In this document: positions 18,094-26,805 of the stretch, one piece after another
Layout of the letters: the number at the start of each line of letters is the position of its first letter
How positions within the stretch are numbered: the first letter of the stretch is position 1
NCBI RefSeq assembly: GCF_009832865.1
Contig: NZ_CP047130.1
Span: 3,472,001-3,536,000 of the forward strand
DNA length: 64,000 bases
Direction: 5' to 3'
Source: Colwellia sp. 20A7
Lineage (GTDB): Bacteria > Pseudomonadota > Gammaproteobacteria > Enterobacterales > Alteromonadaceae
Program-made: the position numbers and the translations under genes
Notes under the pieces: generated by a model
Database searches by the model: none
What the model saw: only the letters and a program-made list of their open reading frames with translations
What the model was told of the DNA's origin: nothing

Positions 18094-18387
18094 ATGACAA
18101 CACGTAAAAAATATTCCAAGGAATTTAAACTTGATGCTATCTCTTTAGTCAGAGATCAAAACATTAGTATTTCTGAAGCTAGCAGGAATCTAGGGATTGG
18201 AAATCAAATGCTCGGCCGCTGGATCAAAGAAGCTGAAAATGAAGATGGTCAAGCTTTTCGAGGTAATGGAAAACTGACACCCGATCAAGAAGAAAATCGT
18301 CAATTAAAAGCGCAAGTCAAACGCCTAGAAATGGAGCGCGATATATTAAAAAAAGCGACGGTCTTCTTTGCAAAAGAAACGAAGTAA
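18094..18387 (+). CDS. IS3 family transposase OrfA
   Basis: This helix-turn-helix protein (about 97 residues) starts TTRKKYSKEFKLDAISLVRD and ends in a leucine-zipper-like region NRQLKAQVKRLEMERDILK, typical of IS3 OrfA. The ATG at 18094 is preferred because GGAG lies seven bases upstream; ATG 18088 overlaps that site. OrfA binds the IS ends. Read-through to OrfB would occur by -1 frameshifting at the A7 run at 18348-18354. Confidence 0.9.
   Translation: MTTRKKYSKEFKLDAISLVRDQNISISEASRNLGIGNQMLGRWIKEAENEDGQAFRGNGKLTPDQEENRQLKAQVKRLEMERDILKKATVFFAKETK
18346..18355 (+). promoter_or_regulatory. Probable -1 programmed frameshift site of the IS3 element
   Basis: TTAAAAAAAG overlaps the Leu-Lys-Lys codons near the end of orfA. 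Shifting back one base continues directly into the orfB frame, giving the typical EVKYSFITHHKK-type fusion junction. This is the standard IS3-family mechanism; slippage was not measured. Confidence 0.75.
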
Positions 18388-18425
18388 AATATTCGTTTAT
18401 TACCCATCATAAGAAGATCTGGTCA

Positions 18426-19261
18426 GTGGTATTAATGTGCCGCGTATTGGGCGTGAAAACTAATAATTATTATAGTTATCAGAAACGTAATACAAGTAAA
18501 AAAAATAATGCAACACATCAAGAAATGATTGAGTTAATAAAGGATATTGCCAAATTCAGTGACAATACTTATGGCGAAAGGCGTATTAAAGCGGTACTGA
18601 ATGCTTTGAGTTTTCCTATCAGTCGATGGAAAGTAGCCAAATTAATGAAAGAGGCAAATGTTTGGGTTCGCTATAAAAAGAAATATAAAGTCACTACTAA
18701 TAGTGATCATAATAAGCCACTTTATAAAAATGAACTTGAACAAAACTTTACCACAGAGCAAGCAAATCAAGCATTTGTCGGTGATATTACTTACATTTGG
18801 ACAGCAGAAGGTTGGCTCTATTTAGCCGTTGTTATTGACTTGTACTCTCGTAAAGTTGTTGGTTGGAGCATGGGTCGAGAATGAAAGCTCAACTTGTCTG
18901 TGATGCACTAACAATGGCTATTTGGCAAAGAAGCCCTGAGAAAGGACTTATTGTTCATTCCGATCAAGGTGTTCAATACGCAAGCCACCAGTATAGACAA
19001 TTACTCAATAACAATGGCTTTATTGGTAGTATGAGTAAGAAGGGTTGCTGTTGGGATAATGCCGTTGCCGAAAGCTTCTTTGGCAGCCTAAAGCAAGAGC
19101 GTGTCCACTGGAAAAATTATGAAACACGCTATGAAGCTCAACAAGATATAATGAATTACATAACCATGTGGTACAACAGTAACCGACTACACTCTTACTT
19201 AGGGTATCAAAGCCCTAATGATTTTGAATTGAAAATTAATGAGTTAGAAAAAGTAGCTTAA
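18426..19261 (+). pseudogene. IS3 family transposase OrfB, broken by a one-base deletion
   Basis: The integrase-core protein is split between two frames. The first part (to the stop at 18884) contains MCRVLGVKTNNYY, YGERRIKAVL and the first catalytic Asp in FVGDITYIW. The second part continues with HSDQGVQYAS (second Asp) and DNAVAESFFGSLK (Glu). The break lies at about 18868-18880, where WSMG should run straight into SRMKAQLVCDAL. Restoring one base joins the frames, so a single-base deletion is the simplest cause. The true orfB frame is entered upstream by frameshifting from orfA, so 18426 is only its first in-frame start codon. Confidence 0.88.
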
Positions 19262-19292
19262 CTAGGGTGTCTGAATTTACTTGACCAGGTCA

Positions 19293-19593
19293 GGGATATA
19301 TCTATTGATAATATTACGCTAACGAAAAATCCTTCTTATTACTTGAATTCAAGAGAACAAAGTCTTTAGCTTTCATTCTTTATTATAATGCCACGAAATA
19401 TTGTAGTGATAAACTTATTCCCCATTCCCACAAAAAACCAAAGGGTAAGAGTATTGCTGCTATTACCCTTTTTAGTCGATATTAATGTTAGCCCGAGTCA
19501 CATTATCCTACCCCTATTTATATTAAACATACGTAAGCTGAGACATTTAAACAGTAAACTTACAGCCTAAATGTCGATTAGAAGTGAATATAT
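19293..19593. other. Non-coding DNA between the IS3 element and the intact permease
   Basis: About 300 bases without a convincing gene. It contains a bidirectional terminator-like hairpin at 19440-19471. The DNA next to the IS3 right end (19293-19430) matches nothing else I could recognise in the window, so the original left-flank continuation is lost. Confidence 0.5.
19440..19471. terminator. Bidirectional terminator downstream of the permease gene
   Basis: Nine-base perfect arms AAAGGGTAA and TTACCCTTT with a 14-base loop. On the minus strand the hairpin is followed by GG and then six Ts, so it fits termination of the permease transcript about 120 bases after its stop; on the plus strand a short T run also follows. 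Confidence 0.7.
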
Positions 19594-21033
19594 TTAGTGT
19601 TGTAAAAACATAAACTTCGCTACAAACAATGCTGTTAGCGCCCATACCCCACCCGATATTTCATTAGACTTACCTGCGCCTAGTTTAAGCACTGTATAAG
19701 TAATAAAACCAAAGGCGATACCGTTTGAAATAGAGAAGGTAAATGCCATCATCACTGTTGTACACACGGCAGGAGCATATTCTGTTAAGTCATCCCAATC
19801 TAGACCTCTTAAAGAGCTCATCATCAACATAGCGACATAGATAAGTGCACCATCGACAGCAAATCCAGGTAGCATTTGTGCAAGTGGTAAGAAAAACATG
19901 CCGGCAAAAAATAACAAACCAATGGTTACTGCGGTAAGTCCTGTACGACCACCAACAGAAACGCCTGCAGCCGATTCAACATAAGAAGTAACAGGCGAAC
20001 AACCAAACGCAGTACCAATAACTGATGAGATAGAATCAGCCTTTAAGGATTTATTCAATCCTTGGATTTTACCGTTTTCATCTTGTAAATTTGCACGTTC
20101 AGCAACCCCCATAAGAGTTCCTGCAGTATCAAAAATATTAACAAATAAGAAGGTAACAATCACAGGGATTAAGGCAACTTGAAAAGCGCCAGCAATATCA
20201 GCTTTCCACAAAATAGGTTCAAGTGCAGCAAAATCAGGTACAGCCAATAAGCCTTTATAACTCATAAACCCTGAAGCAGGTGCAAATGACTTAGCGGCTT
20301 CAGCAACAACAAAAAAGTCTGTAGGTAATACCCAAGTCATAATAAATGCTACCAATGTAGTCACGGCAATACCAATTAATACAGCACCAAAAACGTTACG
20401 ATAACTAAGAACAGAAATAAGTAAAAAACTAAGAAAACCTAAAGCAGGTGCTTCGGGACCAAAAGCACCAAAGCCAAAATGAGTTAAATCAGCAATAGCC
20501 ACAATATTATCAGGATCAGCAACAACAAGGCCGGTAAAACGTAAACCAATAAAACCAAGAAAGAGCCCAACACCAGCTGTCATCGCCAGCCGTAAACTCA
20601 TCGGGATACTCTCTAGCATCCATTCTCTAAGCCGAGTAACACTCATTAACACAAAGAGTACACCTGAAAGGAACACTGCTCCTAATGCAATTTCCCAGCT
20701 ATATCCCATACTGCCAACAACAGTAAAGGTAAAAAATGCATTTAATCCCATACCTGGTGCAAGGCCTACTGGCCAATTTGCGTACATGCCCATTAAAATC
20801 GTTGCTATAGCAGCGCCAAGACATGTTGCTAAAAATAAACCATCAAAGGGCATGCCCGATTTAGACATAATTATTGGGTTTAAAAACATAATATAAGACA
20901 TAGTTACGAAGGTAGTAAAACCGGCCATAACTTCTATTTTAACTGTAGTTTTATGGGAAGATAATTTAAACCACCGTTCTAAAAACCCAACACTTTTTAC
21001 TTGTTTTTCATTAGTGTTACTAACTTTTTCCAT
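19594..21033 (-). CDS. AzgA/GhxP-type purine base permease (NCS2)
   Basis: The 479-residue membrane protein has the AzgA-subfamily signature: KIEVMAGFTTFVTMSYIMFLNP near the N-terminus, NWPVGLAPGMGLNAFFTF, FDTAGTLMGVAERA and FGCSPVTSYVESAAGVS. Characterised relatives (E. coli GhxP/GhxQ, B. subtilis PbuG/PbuO) import guanine and hypoxanthine, and some adenine, with H+. It borders the purine locus and would bring in bases released outside. A 3' relic of a second copy lies at 16746-18029. No copy of the proposed purine operator was seen directly upstream of its start at 21033. Confidence 0.92.
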   Translation of the reverse strand: MEKVSNTNEKQVKSVGFLERWFKLSSHKTTVKIEVMAGFTTFVTMSYIMFLNPIIMSKSGMPFDGLFLATCLGAAIATILMGMYANWPVGLAPGMGLNAFFTFTVVGSMGYSWEIALGAVFLSGVLFVLMSVTRLREWMLESIPMSLRLAMTAGVGLFLGFIGLRFTGLVVADPDNIVAIADLTHFGFGAFGPEAPALGFLSFLLISVLSYRNVFGAVLIGIAVTTLVAFIMTWVLPTDFFVVAEAAKSFAPASGFMSYKGLLAVPDFAALEPILWKADIAGAFQVALIPVIVTFLFVNIFDTAGTLMGVAERANLQDENGKIQGLNKSLKADSISSVIGTAFGCSPVTSYVESAAGVSVGGRTGLTAVTIGLLFFAGMFFLPLAQMLPGFAVDGALIYVAMLMMSSLRGLDWDDLTEYAPAVCTTVMMAFTFSISNGIAFGFITYTVLKLGAGKSNEISGGVWALTALFVAKFMFLQH

Positions 21034-21404
21034 AACTACAGTTCTCTTATTTATTTGTAAATAATATTTTATTTTTAAAGTGTGATTTTTTGCTGTAGGG
21101 ATAATTATAAAAGAATAAGTTTAGTTTAGGGTCATTATATTAATGAGTCTGAGTGTAACTATCTTCTTAGTAACCGAATTAAAAATCAATAACTTATAAA
21201 TACTTGTTAAAATTCCACAGAGTAAAACAGCACAAATTACATTAAATAATCAAACCTGATACGGCAATGAATACTTATTCATAACTTTTTATGCCTTATG
21301 TAACGTTTGCTGATGAAGTATTTACTTGTGAGGGTAATAATCGACATTATTCGACACACTACCATTTTTTATGCCACTAAGTAACTATAACAAAATCACA
21401 AAAT

Positions 21405-21420
21405 CTGACACACATGTCAA
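21405..21420 (+). promoter_or_regulatory. Candidate RutR-like operator, site 1 (adenosine deaminase)
   Basis: CTGACACACATGTCAA has TGAC and GTCA arms at the same spacing as the known RutR operator TTGACCA-N2-TGGTCAA. Its right half overlaps a possible -35 (ACATGT); a -10-like TTTAAT follows after 16 bases. Two nearly identical palindromes lie upstream of the receptor gene and of xdhA. Confidence 0.7.
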
Positions 21421-21556
21421 TATTTTTATCTTGTTTAATAGATGAGAATTATTGACCTATTGAGTGAAATAAAATCATTTATAAACATTTATACACGTGA
21501 TAACTTATCGAATACTATCCGGTGCTCGCAAATTAAAAACTATGCTGTAAACGATA

Positions 21557-21575
21557 TAAGTAAGTAAGTAAGTAA
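21557..21575 (+). repeat. TAAG tetranucleotide repeat
   Basis: Four TAAG units plus TAA, ending 39 bases upstream of the adenosine deaminase ATG. It lies in the probable 5' untranslated region, where unit-number changes could alter leader length. Confidence 0.8.
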
Positions 21576-21614
21576 TCAACGTATAGTGCCTTAAAAAATA
21601 ATTAAAGGAAAAAT

Positions 21615-23087
21615 ATGCCTCCATCATTAAAAGCTTTAGTCAGTGTAATATTACTCGCTGCTCAATTAGTACTTTGTCAAGAAAGCTCAGCTAAGTCATT
21701 ACCCAAAATAGACCACACTAACGAAAAATGGTTTAATGACTTCAAAAGTAAAGCAACAGATAAGCAGCTTTATCAGTTTTTATATAATATGCCTAAAGGT
21801 GCTGATTTACATCAACATTCTAGTGGTAGTAACTTTCCTAGCTGGTGGTACGAAATCGCGACGAATAGCGAACTTAATGGCGGTTATAGTTATTATACCA
21901 AAGTGGCATTAAATTTATGTAATGGCTATGGTCAGAATGCATTTGGCTTTAGCTCTCCTATGTTAACCTTTGTTAATATAAGTGCTCATACTTATCATCA
22001 GCTAAATGCATGTGAACAAAAAAATTATAAAGCACTGTCATCTTTAACAACTACCGAGAAAGAAGCGTGGCAGCAAAGTTTATGGTTAGATAAAGATTTT
22101 GAAGGACGTGATGAGTTTTTCCAAGCTCACTGGCAACGCTTAAATGAACTAACCAGTAACCCATATATAGCCGCTGAATTATTTGTTCGCAATATGAAAT
22201 CGTTTTCTGCCGAAGGCGTTATCTATCTTGAAAGTCAATTCAATGTATCTGCCTTTATGACGCCTGACGGTAAGCCACAAACACAAGAAAAAGCCTTAAT
22301 AATTCTTAAACAACGATTGGCTCAAAAAGATGCAATGGAAACAGGTGTAACAGTAAAATTGATCTATCAACTTTTACGATTTTCACCTATTGCAGAACAA
22401 CAACTAACCGATATTTATAAGTTTGTTGATAAACATAGAGACATTTATGTTGGCATTAACATGGTCGGCAGAGAAGATAATGGAAAAGGCCACCCACTAA
22501 GGTTTTTATCGACTTTACGCGAATTAAGACAACAATATCCAGCCATTGCATTAACCATTCATGCAGGCGAAATTGATGAACCAAATTTCCATATTAGAGA
22601 TACCTTACTATTGGGCGCAGATAGAATTGGCCATGGTGTTAATTTATTAGGTGATCCACAAACGCTACTGTTAATGCGTCATAACCATTACTTAATTGAA
22701 ATTAATTTGATTAGTAATTTATTATTAGAATACATTGACGATTTTAAAAATCATCCCTTCCCTGAGTACTTGCGCACTGGAATACCTGTTGCTTTATCAA
22801 CAGATGATAGAGGGATGTTTCATTCAAACTTAACTGATGAATTTTTTGTTGCAGTTAAATCATTTAATTTATCTTGGCAAGAAGTTCTAAAGTTGAGTAA
22901 AAACTCGCTTGAATATAGTTTTTTGAACATTGAAGACAAGCAAATGGTTAGTGATAAGTTTGACCAGAATATAAAATCATTTGAGCAAAGCTTTAAAAAT
23001 AATGGTGTTGATAGCTTAACTAAGTCAGCAGTTTTAAATGAATTTATTCGTCGTCAATACCCACAGCTAAACCAGTCTATCAATTAG
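21615..23087 (+). CDS. Secreted adenosine deaminase (ADGF/ADA-like)
   Basis: The 490-residue protein begins with a signal peptide (about 1-27) and has the adenosine/AMP deaminase metal site: H66 and H68 in ADLHQHSSG, the TIHAGEIDEPN motif with the catalytic Glu, DRIGHGVNLL and LSTDDRGMF. It should deaminate adenosine, possibly deoxyadenosine, to inosine outside the inner membrane. At 490 residues with a leader it is longer than cytoplasmic ADA and resembles growth-factor-type deaminases. An AAGGA ribosome-binding site precedes the ATG. It starts a unit with the unknown gene ten bases downstream and carries candidate operator site 1 upstream. Confidence 0.88.
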   Translation: MPPSLKALVSVILLAAQLVLCQESSAKSLPKIDHTNEKWFNDFKSKATDKQLYQFLYNMPKGADLHQHSSGSNFPSWWYEIATNSELNGGYSYYTKVALNLCNGYGQNAFGFSSPMLTFVNISAHTYHQLNACEQKNYKALSSLTTTEKEAWQQSLWLDKDFEGRDEFFQAHWQRLNELTSNPYIAAELFVRNMKSFSAEGVIYLESQFNVSAFMTPDGKPQTQEKALIILKQRLAQKDAMETGVTVKLIYQLLRFSPIAEQQLTDIYKFVDKHRDIYVGINMVGREDNGKGHPLRFLSTLRELRQQYPAIALTIHAGEIDEPNFHIRDTLLLGADRIGHGVNLLGDPQTLLLMRHNHYLIEINLISNLLLEYIDDFKNHPFPEYLRTGIPVALSTDDRGMFHSNLTDEFFVAVKSFNLSWQEVLKLSKNSLEYSFLNIEDKQMVSDKFDQNIKSFEQSFKNNGVDSLTKSAVLNEFIRRQYPQLNQSIN

Positions 23088-23097
23088 GATATTTTTT

Positions 23098-24069
23098 ATG
23101 TACAAAAAATTGCACTACAATAAGTTAATTGTTAGCTTATGCTTTACATTGCTTTCATTTACGACTGTACAAGCCAAACAACCATATTCACAGGTAGTGG
23201 CTGATGCAAAATTAATTGAAGTATCTGATACCATTGTTCTTAAAAAAGGTGAAGCATCACAAAAAATAACAACTGAGACTGAATATAATAGCGAAGAAGA
23301 AAAGTCAGCTATATTATTATCTAAACTAGGTTGTCTCCCCCAAAAAGAGGTTAATCAATTACAACAAAGCACTGCATTAGAAAATTGTGCTGCTCTTAAG
23401 CCGTTAACAATTGATTACCCAACAGTACCTACGTCACTGACATCATTATTGAATCAGCTATTAGATGAAAATATAGTTGAAGGCTACAATATTAAAGCCC
23501 AAACAATGGCGTCATCAAGTGAATCTGGTGACAATGTTATCCTTTATGGTCATAGCTCTTTGGTACATGCAAAGCAACTCATTAGCCTATTAACAATTAA
23601 CAACGTTGACTTCACTTGGCAATTAATCGCAAAAAGTTCAGCCTTCAATATTCGTGAAAATTGGCAAGATACTAAAACCGAGGAAAAAACATCAAGCATT
23701 AGAACAGCCCAAGAGTATGATCTTCGATTCAACTTCGCTAATCAGACTGAACAAAATACTTTTATGCCGTTAATTAATCGATTTGCAAAAAAAGATAATG
23801 AAGGTCAAACGGGTTTAATTATTGATGCCTGGTGGCAACCGTTTTATCGCACTTTTCATCCACAAGATTCTTTTGTTGCGGTAAAAAGAATATCGCTACA
23901 GGCCGATGGTTTCATCGCCTCAACACTTGTATTAATACCTAATCTAAATAGCGTACTTAAGAAAATTAATAACACCTTATCTCAAACAAACATGAACCTA
24001 TCGCTTTCAAGCGAAGATGTTTGGGTAAACCCTGCCTTTTATCGCTACCTCAATGGCGACTATAAATAA
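23098..24069 (+). CDS. Unrecognised secreted protein in the adenosine deaminase operon
   Basis: I do not recognise a family. The 323-residue product has a clear signal peptide (cleavage near TVQAKQP, residue 27) and no further membrane segment. It contains a C-terminal part with WWQPFYRTFHPQDSFVAVKR and ALxxSEDVWVNPAFYRYL-like features rich in aromatic residues, and two cysteines (C108 in SKLGCLP and a second in ENCAAL) that could form a disulfide. It begins ten bases after the deaminase stop, so it is almost certainly co-transcribed and probably periplasmic. A role in nucleoside or nucleotide handling is inferred only from position. Confidence 0.75.
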   Translation: MYKKLHYNKLIVSLCFTLLSFTTVQAKQPYSQVVADAKLIEVSDTIVLKKGEASQKITTETEYNSEEEKSAILLSKLGCLPQKEVNQLQQSTALENCAALKPLTIDYPTVPTSLTSLLNQLLDENIVEGYNIKAQTMASSSESGDNVILYGHSSLVHAKQLISLLTINNVDFTWQLIAKSSAFNIRENWQDTKTEEKTSSIRTAQEYDLRFNFANQTEQNTFMPLINRFAKKDNEGQTGLIIDAWWQPFYRTFHPQDSFVAVKRISLQADGFIASTLVLIPNLNSVLKKINNTLSQTNMNLSLSSEDVWVNPAFYRYLNGDYK

Positions 24070-24105
24070 GACCTCCTTTTTATAAGTTAACGGTTATCAA
24101 CATAG

Positions 24106-24130
24106 TTGCACCAGTTATAAGTTGGTGCAA
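24106..24130. terminator. Hairpin after the deaminase operon
   Basis: Perfect 8-bp arms TTGCACCA and TGGTGCAA with a nine-base loop, 37 bases past the stop of the unknown gene. There is no T-tract, so it could be an RNA 3'-end stabiliser rather than an intrinsic terminator. Confidence 0.5.
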
Positions 24131-24241
24131 TTGCTCCAATCTAGTGCTGTATAAATTTCCTTCAATAATTAATGAAATAAACAAAAATTCAGAACTAAAA
24201 TAAAATCCAATAAAAACATAATCTTAAATAAAAATAAAAAA

Positions 24242-24257
24242 CTGACACTTAAGTCAA
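24242..24257 (+). promoter_or_regulatory. Candidate RutR-like operator, site 2 (TonB-dependent receptor)
   Basis: CTGACACTTAAGTCAA, about 107 bases before the receptor ATG, shares the CTGACAC-N4-GTCAA form with sites 1 and 3. The outer arms (TGAC/GTCA) are conserved; the inner pairs are weaker than in site 3. Confidence 0.68.
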
Positions 24258-24363
24258 CTACTTGGCATTAATTCTGCTTTATTAGTTCATATAATAATAA
24301 AAAATAAATACTGCTAATAATTTATTTAGCGTTCTGAAAAAATTTTAAGGGAAACACTCTGAC

Positions 24364-26778
24364 ATGACACTACGTAACTACAAAACCACTTATCTTGCTT
24401 CTGCAATTGCATTAAGCCTTAGCTTAACTTCAAATGTATTTGCAGCAGATGAAGAAACCAAAGAAATTGATGAAAACATTGAAAAAATTGAAGTAAGGGG
24501 TTCCCTAGGAAGTTTACCTGGTCAAGCGGTTGAGTCAGTTTTTGGTTTTGGTGAGTCAATTCTAGAAACACCGCGCTCTGTCTCAACAATTAGTAATCAA
24601 CAAATGGAACGTTTTGCCATCACTGATCTTGATGAGTTAGTTGCGTTTTCACCCGGTACTTTTACGCAATCATTCTTTGGTGTCGCTGGTTCTTTAGATG
24701 TACGTGGTACACCCGGTGAAAACTACTTTAGAGGTGTTAAGCGTCTTGATAACCCGGGTAATTTCCCTACCCCTATTGGTGCCTCAAGCAGTGTTGATAT
24801 TGTTAGAGGTCCAGCATCTCCTATTCATGGCCCCTCTAAAATTGGTGGCTATTTAAACTTTACCCCTAAGTCTTCTCGTGCGACTGGTGGACAATACCTA
24901 GATGAAAATAAAGGTGAGTTCTCAGTAACTACCGGCAGCTGGGATAAAAGCGTAATAACAGCTGAAGTTGGCGGCCCTGCAGAAATAGCTGGTAAGGAAA
25001 TGGGTTTCTACCTTTATGGTGAAGTTGAAAATTCAGGTAGCTTCTATGATAACTCAGGAACAGATCAAACTATATTTCAAGCTTCTTTTAATGGCGACAT
25101 TACCGATAATTTCCGTTTTGAAGTTGGTGGTATGTACCATCTGTATGATGGTAATCAAGTTGCAGGTTGGAACCGTTTATCACAAGACCTTATCGATAAT
25201 GGTACCTACACTACGGGCACATCGAAGCCTTTAGATACTAATGGTGATGGCTCTATTTCACATCAAGAATACGGTGCTGTTAACTTAGCAGGTAATAGCT
25301 TCTTTTATGTTCCTGCATCCTCTTTTAATGACGCTGAAGTAACTGAAGCGATGATGCTAGAGAACGCTGGTACAAGTACACTATCACATAATCAAGTACT
25401 AACCGCTGCTGACGATCAGCTTAAAAACACCGCTGTTACGCTATATTTTGATATGTTTTATTACACTGATAATGGGTGGGAAATTAAAAACCAATTATTT
25501 TATGATGCCTATGACAATATCAATGAAAACGCATACGGCTTTGCTCAAAAGCACGATAGCTATGTTGTGGAAAATAAACTCGTATTTTCAAATGAATATG
25601 AGTTCGATTCATTGATTGCACAAGTGCAAATATCACCGTCAATTAGATACACTAATTTCGAACATGCGGATGATTTTACCAATGAATACTTCAATCGTCG
25701 TGATCTAACAATGCCTTCAACTGCATTAGATCGTCGTTTACTGGCAACAAGAATTGATAAAGATTACGACAATTATGATGTAGGTAGTTATACCGATTAC
25801 GGTATTGCCGCTATGTCAAATTTAAGCTGGGATTGGGGTTTAAATGTCTTATTAGGTCTTCGTTACGACACTATAGATATTGAAACAACCAGACTTGATT
25901 ATAAATTATTAGGCTCTGCTGACTCATACGATACATCTAATACTACTGACGCGAGTAAAACAGAAGATGGCGTATCTTGGAATACCAGTATTTCATACAA
26001 ATCAGACTTTGGCTTAGTTCCCTATATTACTTTAGCTGAGCAAGGAACACTTGTTGCAGGTCAAGGGGCAGAAATTGGTGTTGCTCAGTTAGAAAGTGGT
26101 GCTTTTGATGTTTCAAAATTAACCGAATACGGTGTAAAAGGTAGCTTTTTAGATGAAAGCTTATACTTTGCATTATCATTTTATGAGCAAGAACGTACTG
26201 ATTACAATGCACAATCAATTACTACTAACGCCACTACGCGTAATGAAGGTACAGAATTTGAATTACGCTGGGTCTTCAGCGAGCAACTTGTTTTAAGTGC
26301 TGGTTACACAAATCTTAAGGTTTATAACTTAACAGCAATACAAGATGGCAGTCAGTTTGGCTTCTTAGGTGCTGAAGATCTAGTGAACTTAAGTGACCCT
26401 GCACTCATCTATGGCGGTAATGTTATTGGTTTAACATTAGTTGGCGATGAAGAAGGAGGACGTAAAGCAGGTATGCCTGAAGATATATACAGCCTTACTG
26501 CCACTTATGATTTCCAAAATGGTTTTGCTGCAAATGCCAGTGTTGTGAATGCAAGTTCAACCTACTCAGGTTTCTCACAAGCAGTTGAACTTCCTTCATA
26601 TACATTAATTAATGCTGGTGTGTTTTATGATGCAGAAACTTGGACAGCAAGCTTTACCGTTAAAAACTTAACCGATGAAAAATACTACCGTGCTAACTTC
26701 CCAGATTTATTTGGTGGACAAGTAGTATTACCTGAACTTCCACGACATGTTCAAGCGAAATTTAGTTATAAATTCTAA
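24364..26778 (+). CDS. TonB-dependent outer-membrane receptor, probable purine/nucleoside uptake
   Basis: The 804-residue protein has a signal peptide (about 1-27), an N-terminal plug with SILETPRSVSTISNQQM and SVDIVRGPASPIHGPSKIGG, and a beta-barrel ending in the C-terminal aromatic KFSYKF. Sequence style resembles siderophore-type receptors, but its place among purine genes and its candidate operator argue for a purine-related ligand; this is inference. Residues 291-302 form a canonical EF-hand loop (DTNGDGSISHQE). The start at 24364 gives a normal leader. A 24-bp palindrome overlaps the stop codon. Confidence 0.9.
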   Translation: MTLRNYKTTYLASAIALSLSLTSNVFAADEETKEIDENIEKIEVRGSLGSLPGQAVESVFGFGESILETPRSVSTISNQQMERFAITDLDELVAFSPGTFTQSFFGVAGSLDVRGTPGENYFRGVKRLDNPGNFPTPIGASSSVDIVRGPASPIHGPSKIGGYLNFTPKSSRATGGQYLDENKGEFSVTTGSWDKSVITAEVGGPAEIAGKEMGFYLYGEVENSGSFYDNSGTDQTIFQASFNGDITDNFRFEVGGMYHLYDGNQVAGWNRLSQDLIDNGTYTTGTSKPLDTNGDGSISHQEYGAVNLAGNSFFYVPASSFNDAEVTEAMMLENAGTSTLSHNQVLTAADDQLKNTAVTLYFDMFYYTDNGWEIKNQLFYDAYDNINENAYGFAQKHDSYVVENKLVFSNEYEFDSLIAQVQISPSIRYTNFEHADDFTNEYFNRRDLTMPSTALDRRLLATRIDKDYDNYDVGSYTDYGIAAMSNLSWDWGLNVLLGLRYDTIDIETTRLDYKLLGSADSYDTSNTTDASKTEDGVSWNTSISYKSDFGLVPYITLAEQGTLVAGQGAEIGVAQLESGAFDVSKLTEYGVKGSFLDESLYFALSFYEQERTDYNAQSITTNATTRNEGTEFELRWVFSEQLVLSAGYTNLKVYNLTAIQDGSQFGFLGAEDLVNLSDPALIYGGNVIGLTLVGDEEGGRKAGMPEDIYSLTATYDFQNGFAANASVVNASSTYSGFSQAVELPSYTLINAGVFYDAETWTASFTVKNLTDEKYYRANFPDLFGGQVVLPELPRHVQAKFSYKF
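25234..25269 (+). other. EF-hand-type Ca2+-binding loop inside the receptor
   Basis: Encodes DTNGDGSISHQE with Asp1, Asn3, Asp5, Gly6, Ile8 and Glu12, the full canonical EF-hand pattern, in an extracellular-loop-like or early-barrel region. A single loop may stabilise a barrel loop in calcium-rich sea water. Confidence 0.75.
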
Positions 26779-26798
26779 CGTTAATTAATTAACGTTAG
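26775..26798. repeat. Perfect 24-bp palindrome across the receptor stop codon
   Basis: CTAACGTTAATT followed by its exact reverse complement AATTAACGTTAG. The stop codon TAA (26776-26778) is inside the left arm. It lies just before a classical terminator hairpin. Confidence 0.85.
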
Positions 26799-26805
26799 TG
26801 TCGTC

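Larger units (their letters stand above)
18030..19292. mobile_element. IS3-family insertion sequence with frameshifted orfB (1263 bp)
   Basis: The termini are TGACGTGGTTTAATTGATTC on the left and, read inward from the right, TGACCTGGTCAAGTAAATTC, a good imperfect inverted repeat with TGA...TCA ends. It contains orfA and orfB with a likely -1 slippery site between them. No 3-4-bp target duplication is visible: the left flank ends CAACAA and the right flank begins GGGATA. This suggests a deletion or recombination at the element. A one-base deletion in orfB makes it probably non-autonomous. Confidence 0.9.
21034..21614. other. Divergent regulatory region, permease / adenosine deaminase
   Basis: A 580-base AT-rich region between divergent genes. 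It contains the first copy of the 16-bp purine palindrome (21405-21420), a possible -10 TTTAAT at 21434-21439 placed 16 bases after the right half of the palindrome, and a TAAG tandem repeat (21557-21575). No gene was seen. Confidence 0.6.

Noticed and set aside
18863-19261. Separate 132-residue transposase gene
   Set aside because: It is the C-terminal half of orfB displaced by a one-base deletion, not an independent gene.
19388-19570. 60-residue plus-strand frame upstream of the permease
   Set aside because: It runs through the terminator hairpin, has no ribosome-binding site and no recognisable features.
24106-24130. Riboswitch between the deaminase unit and the receptor
   Set aside because: Only a single simple hairpin is seen; no purine-riboswitch core or multi-stem junction recognisable.
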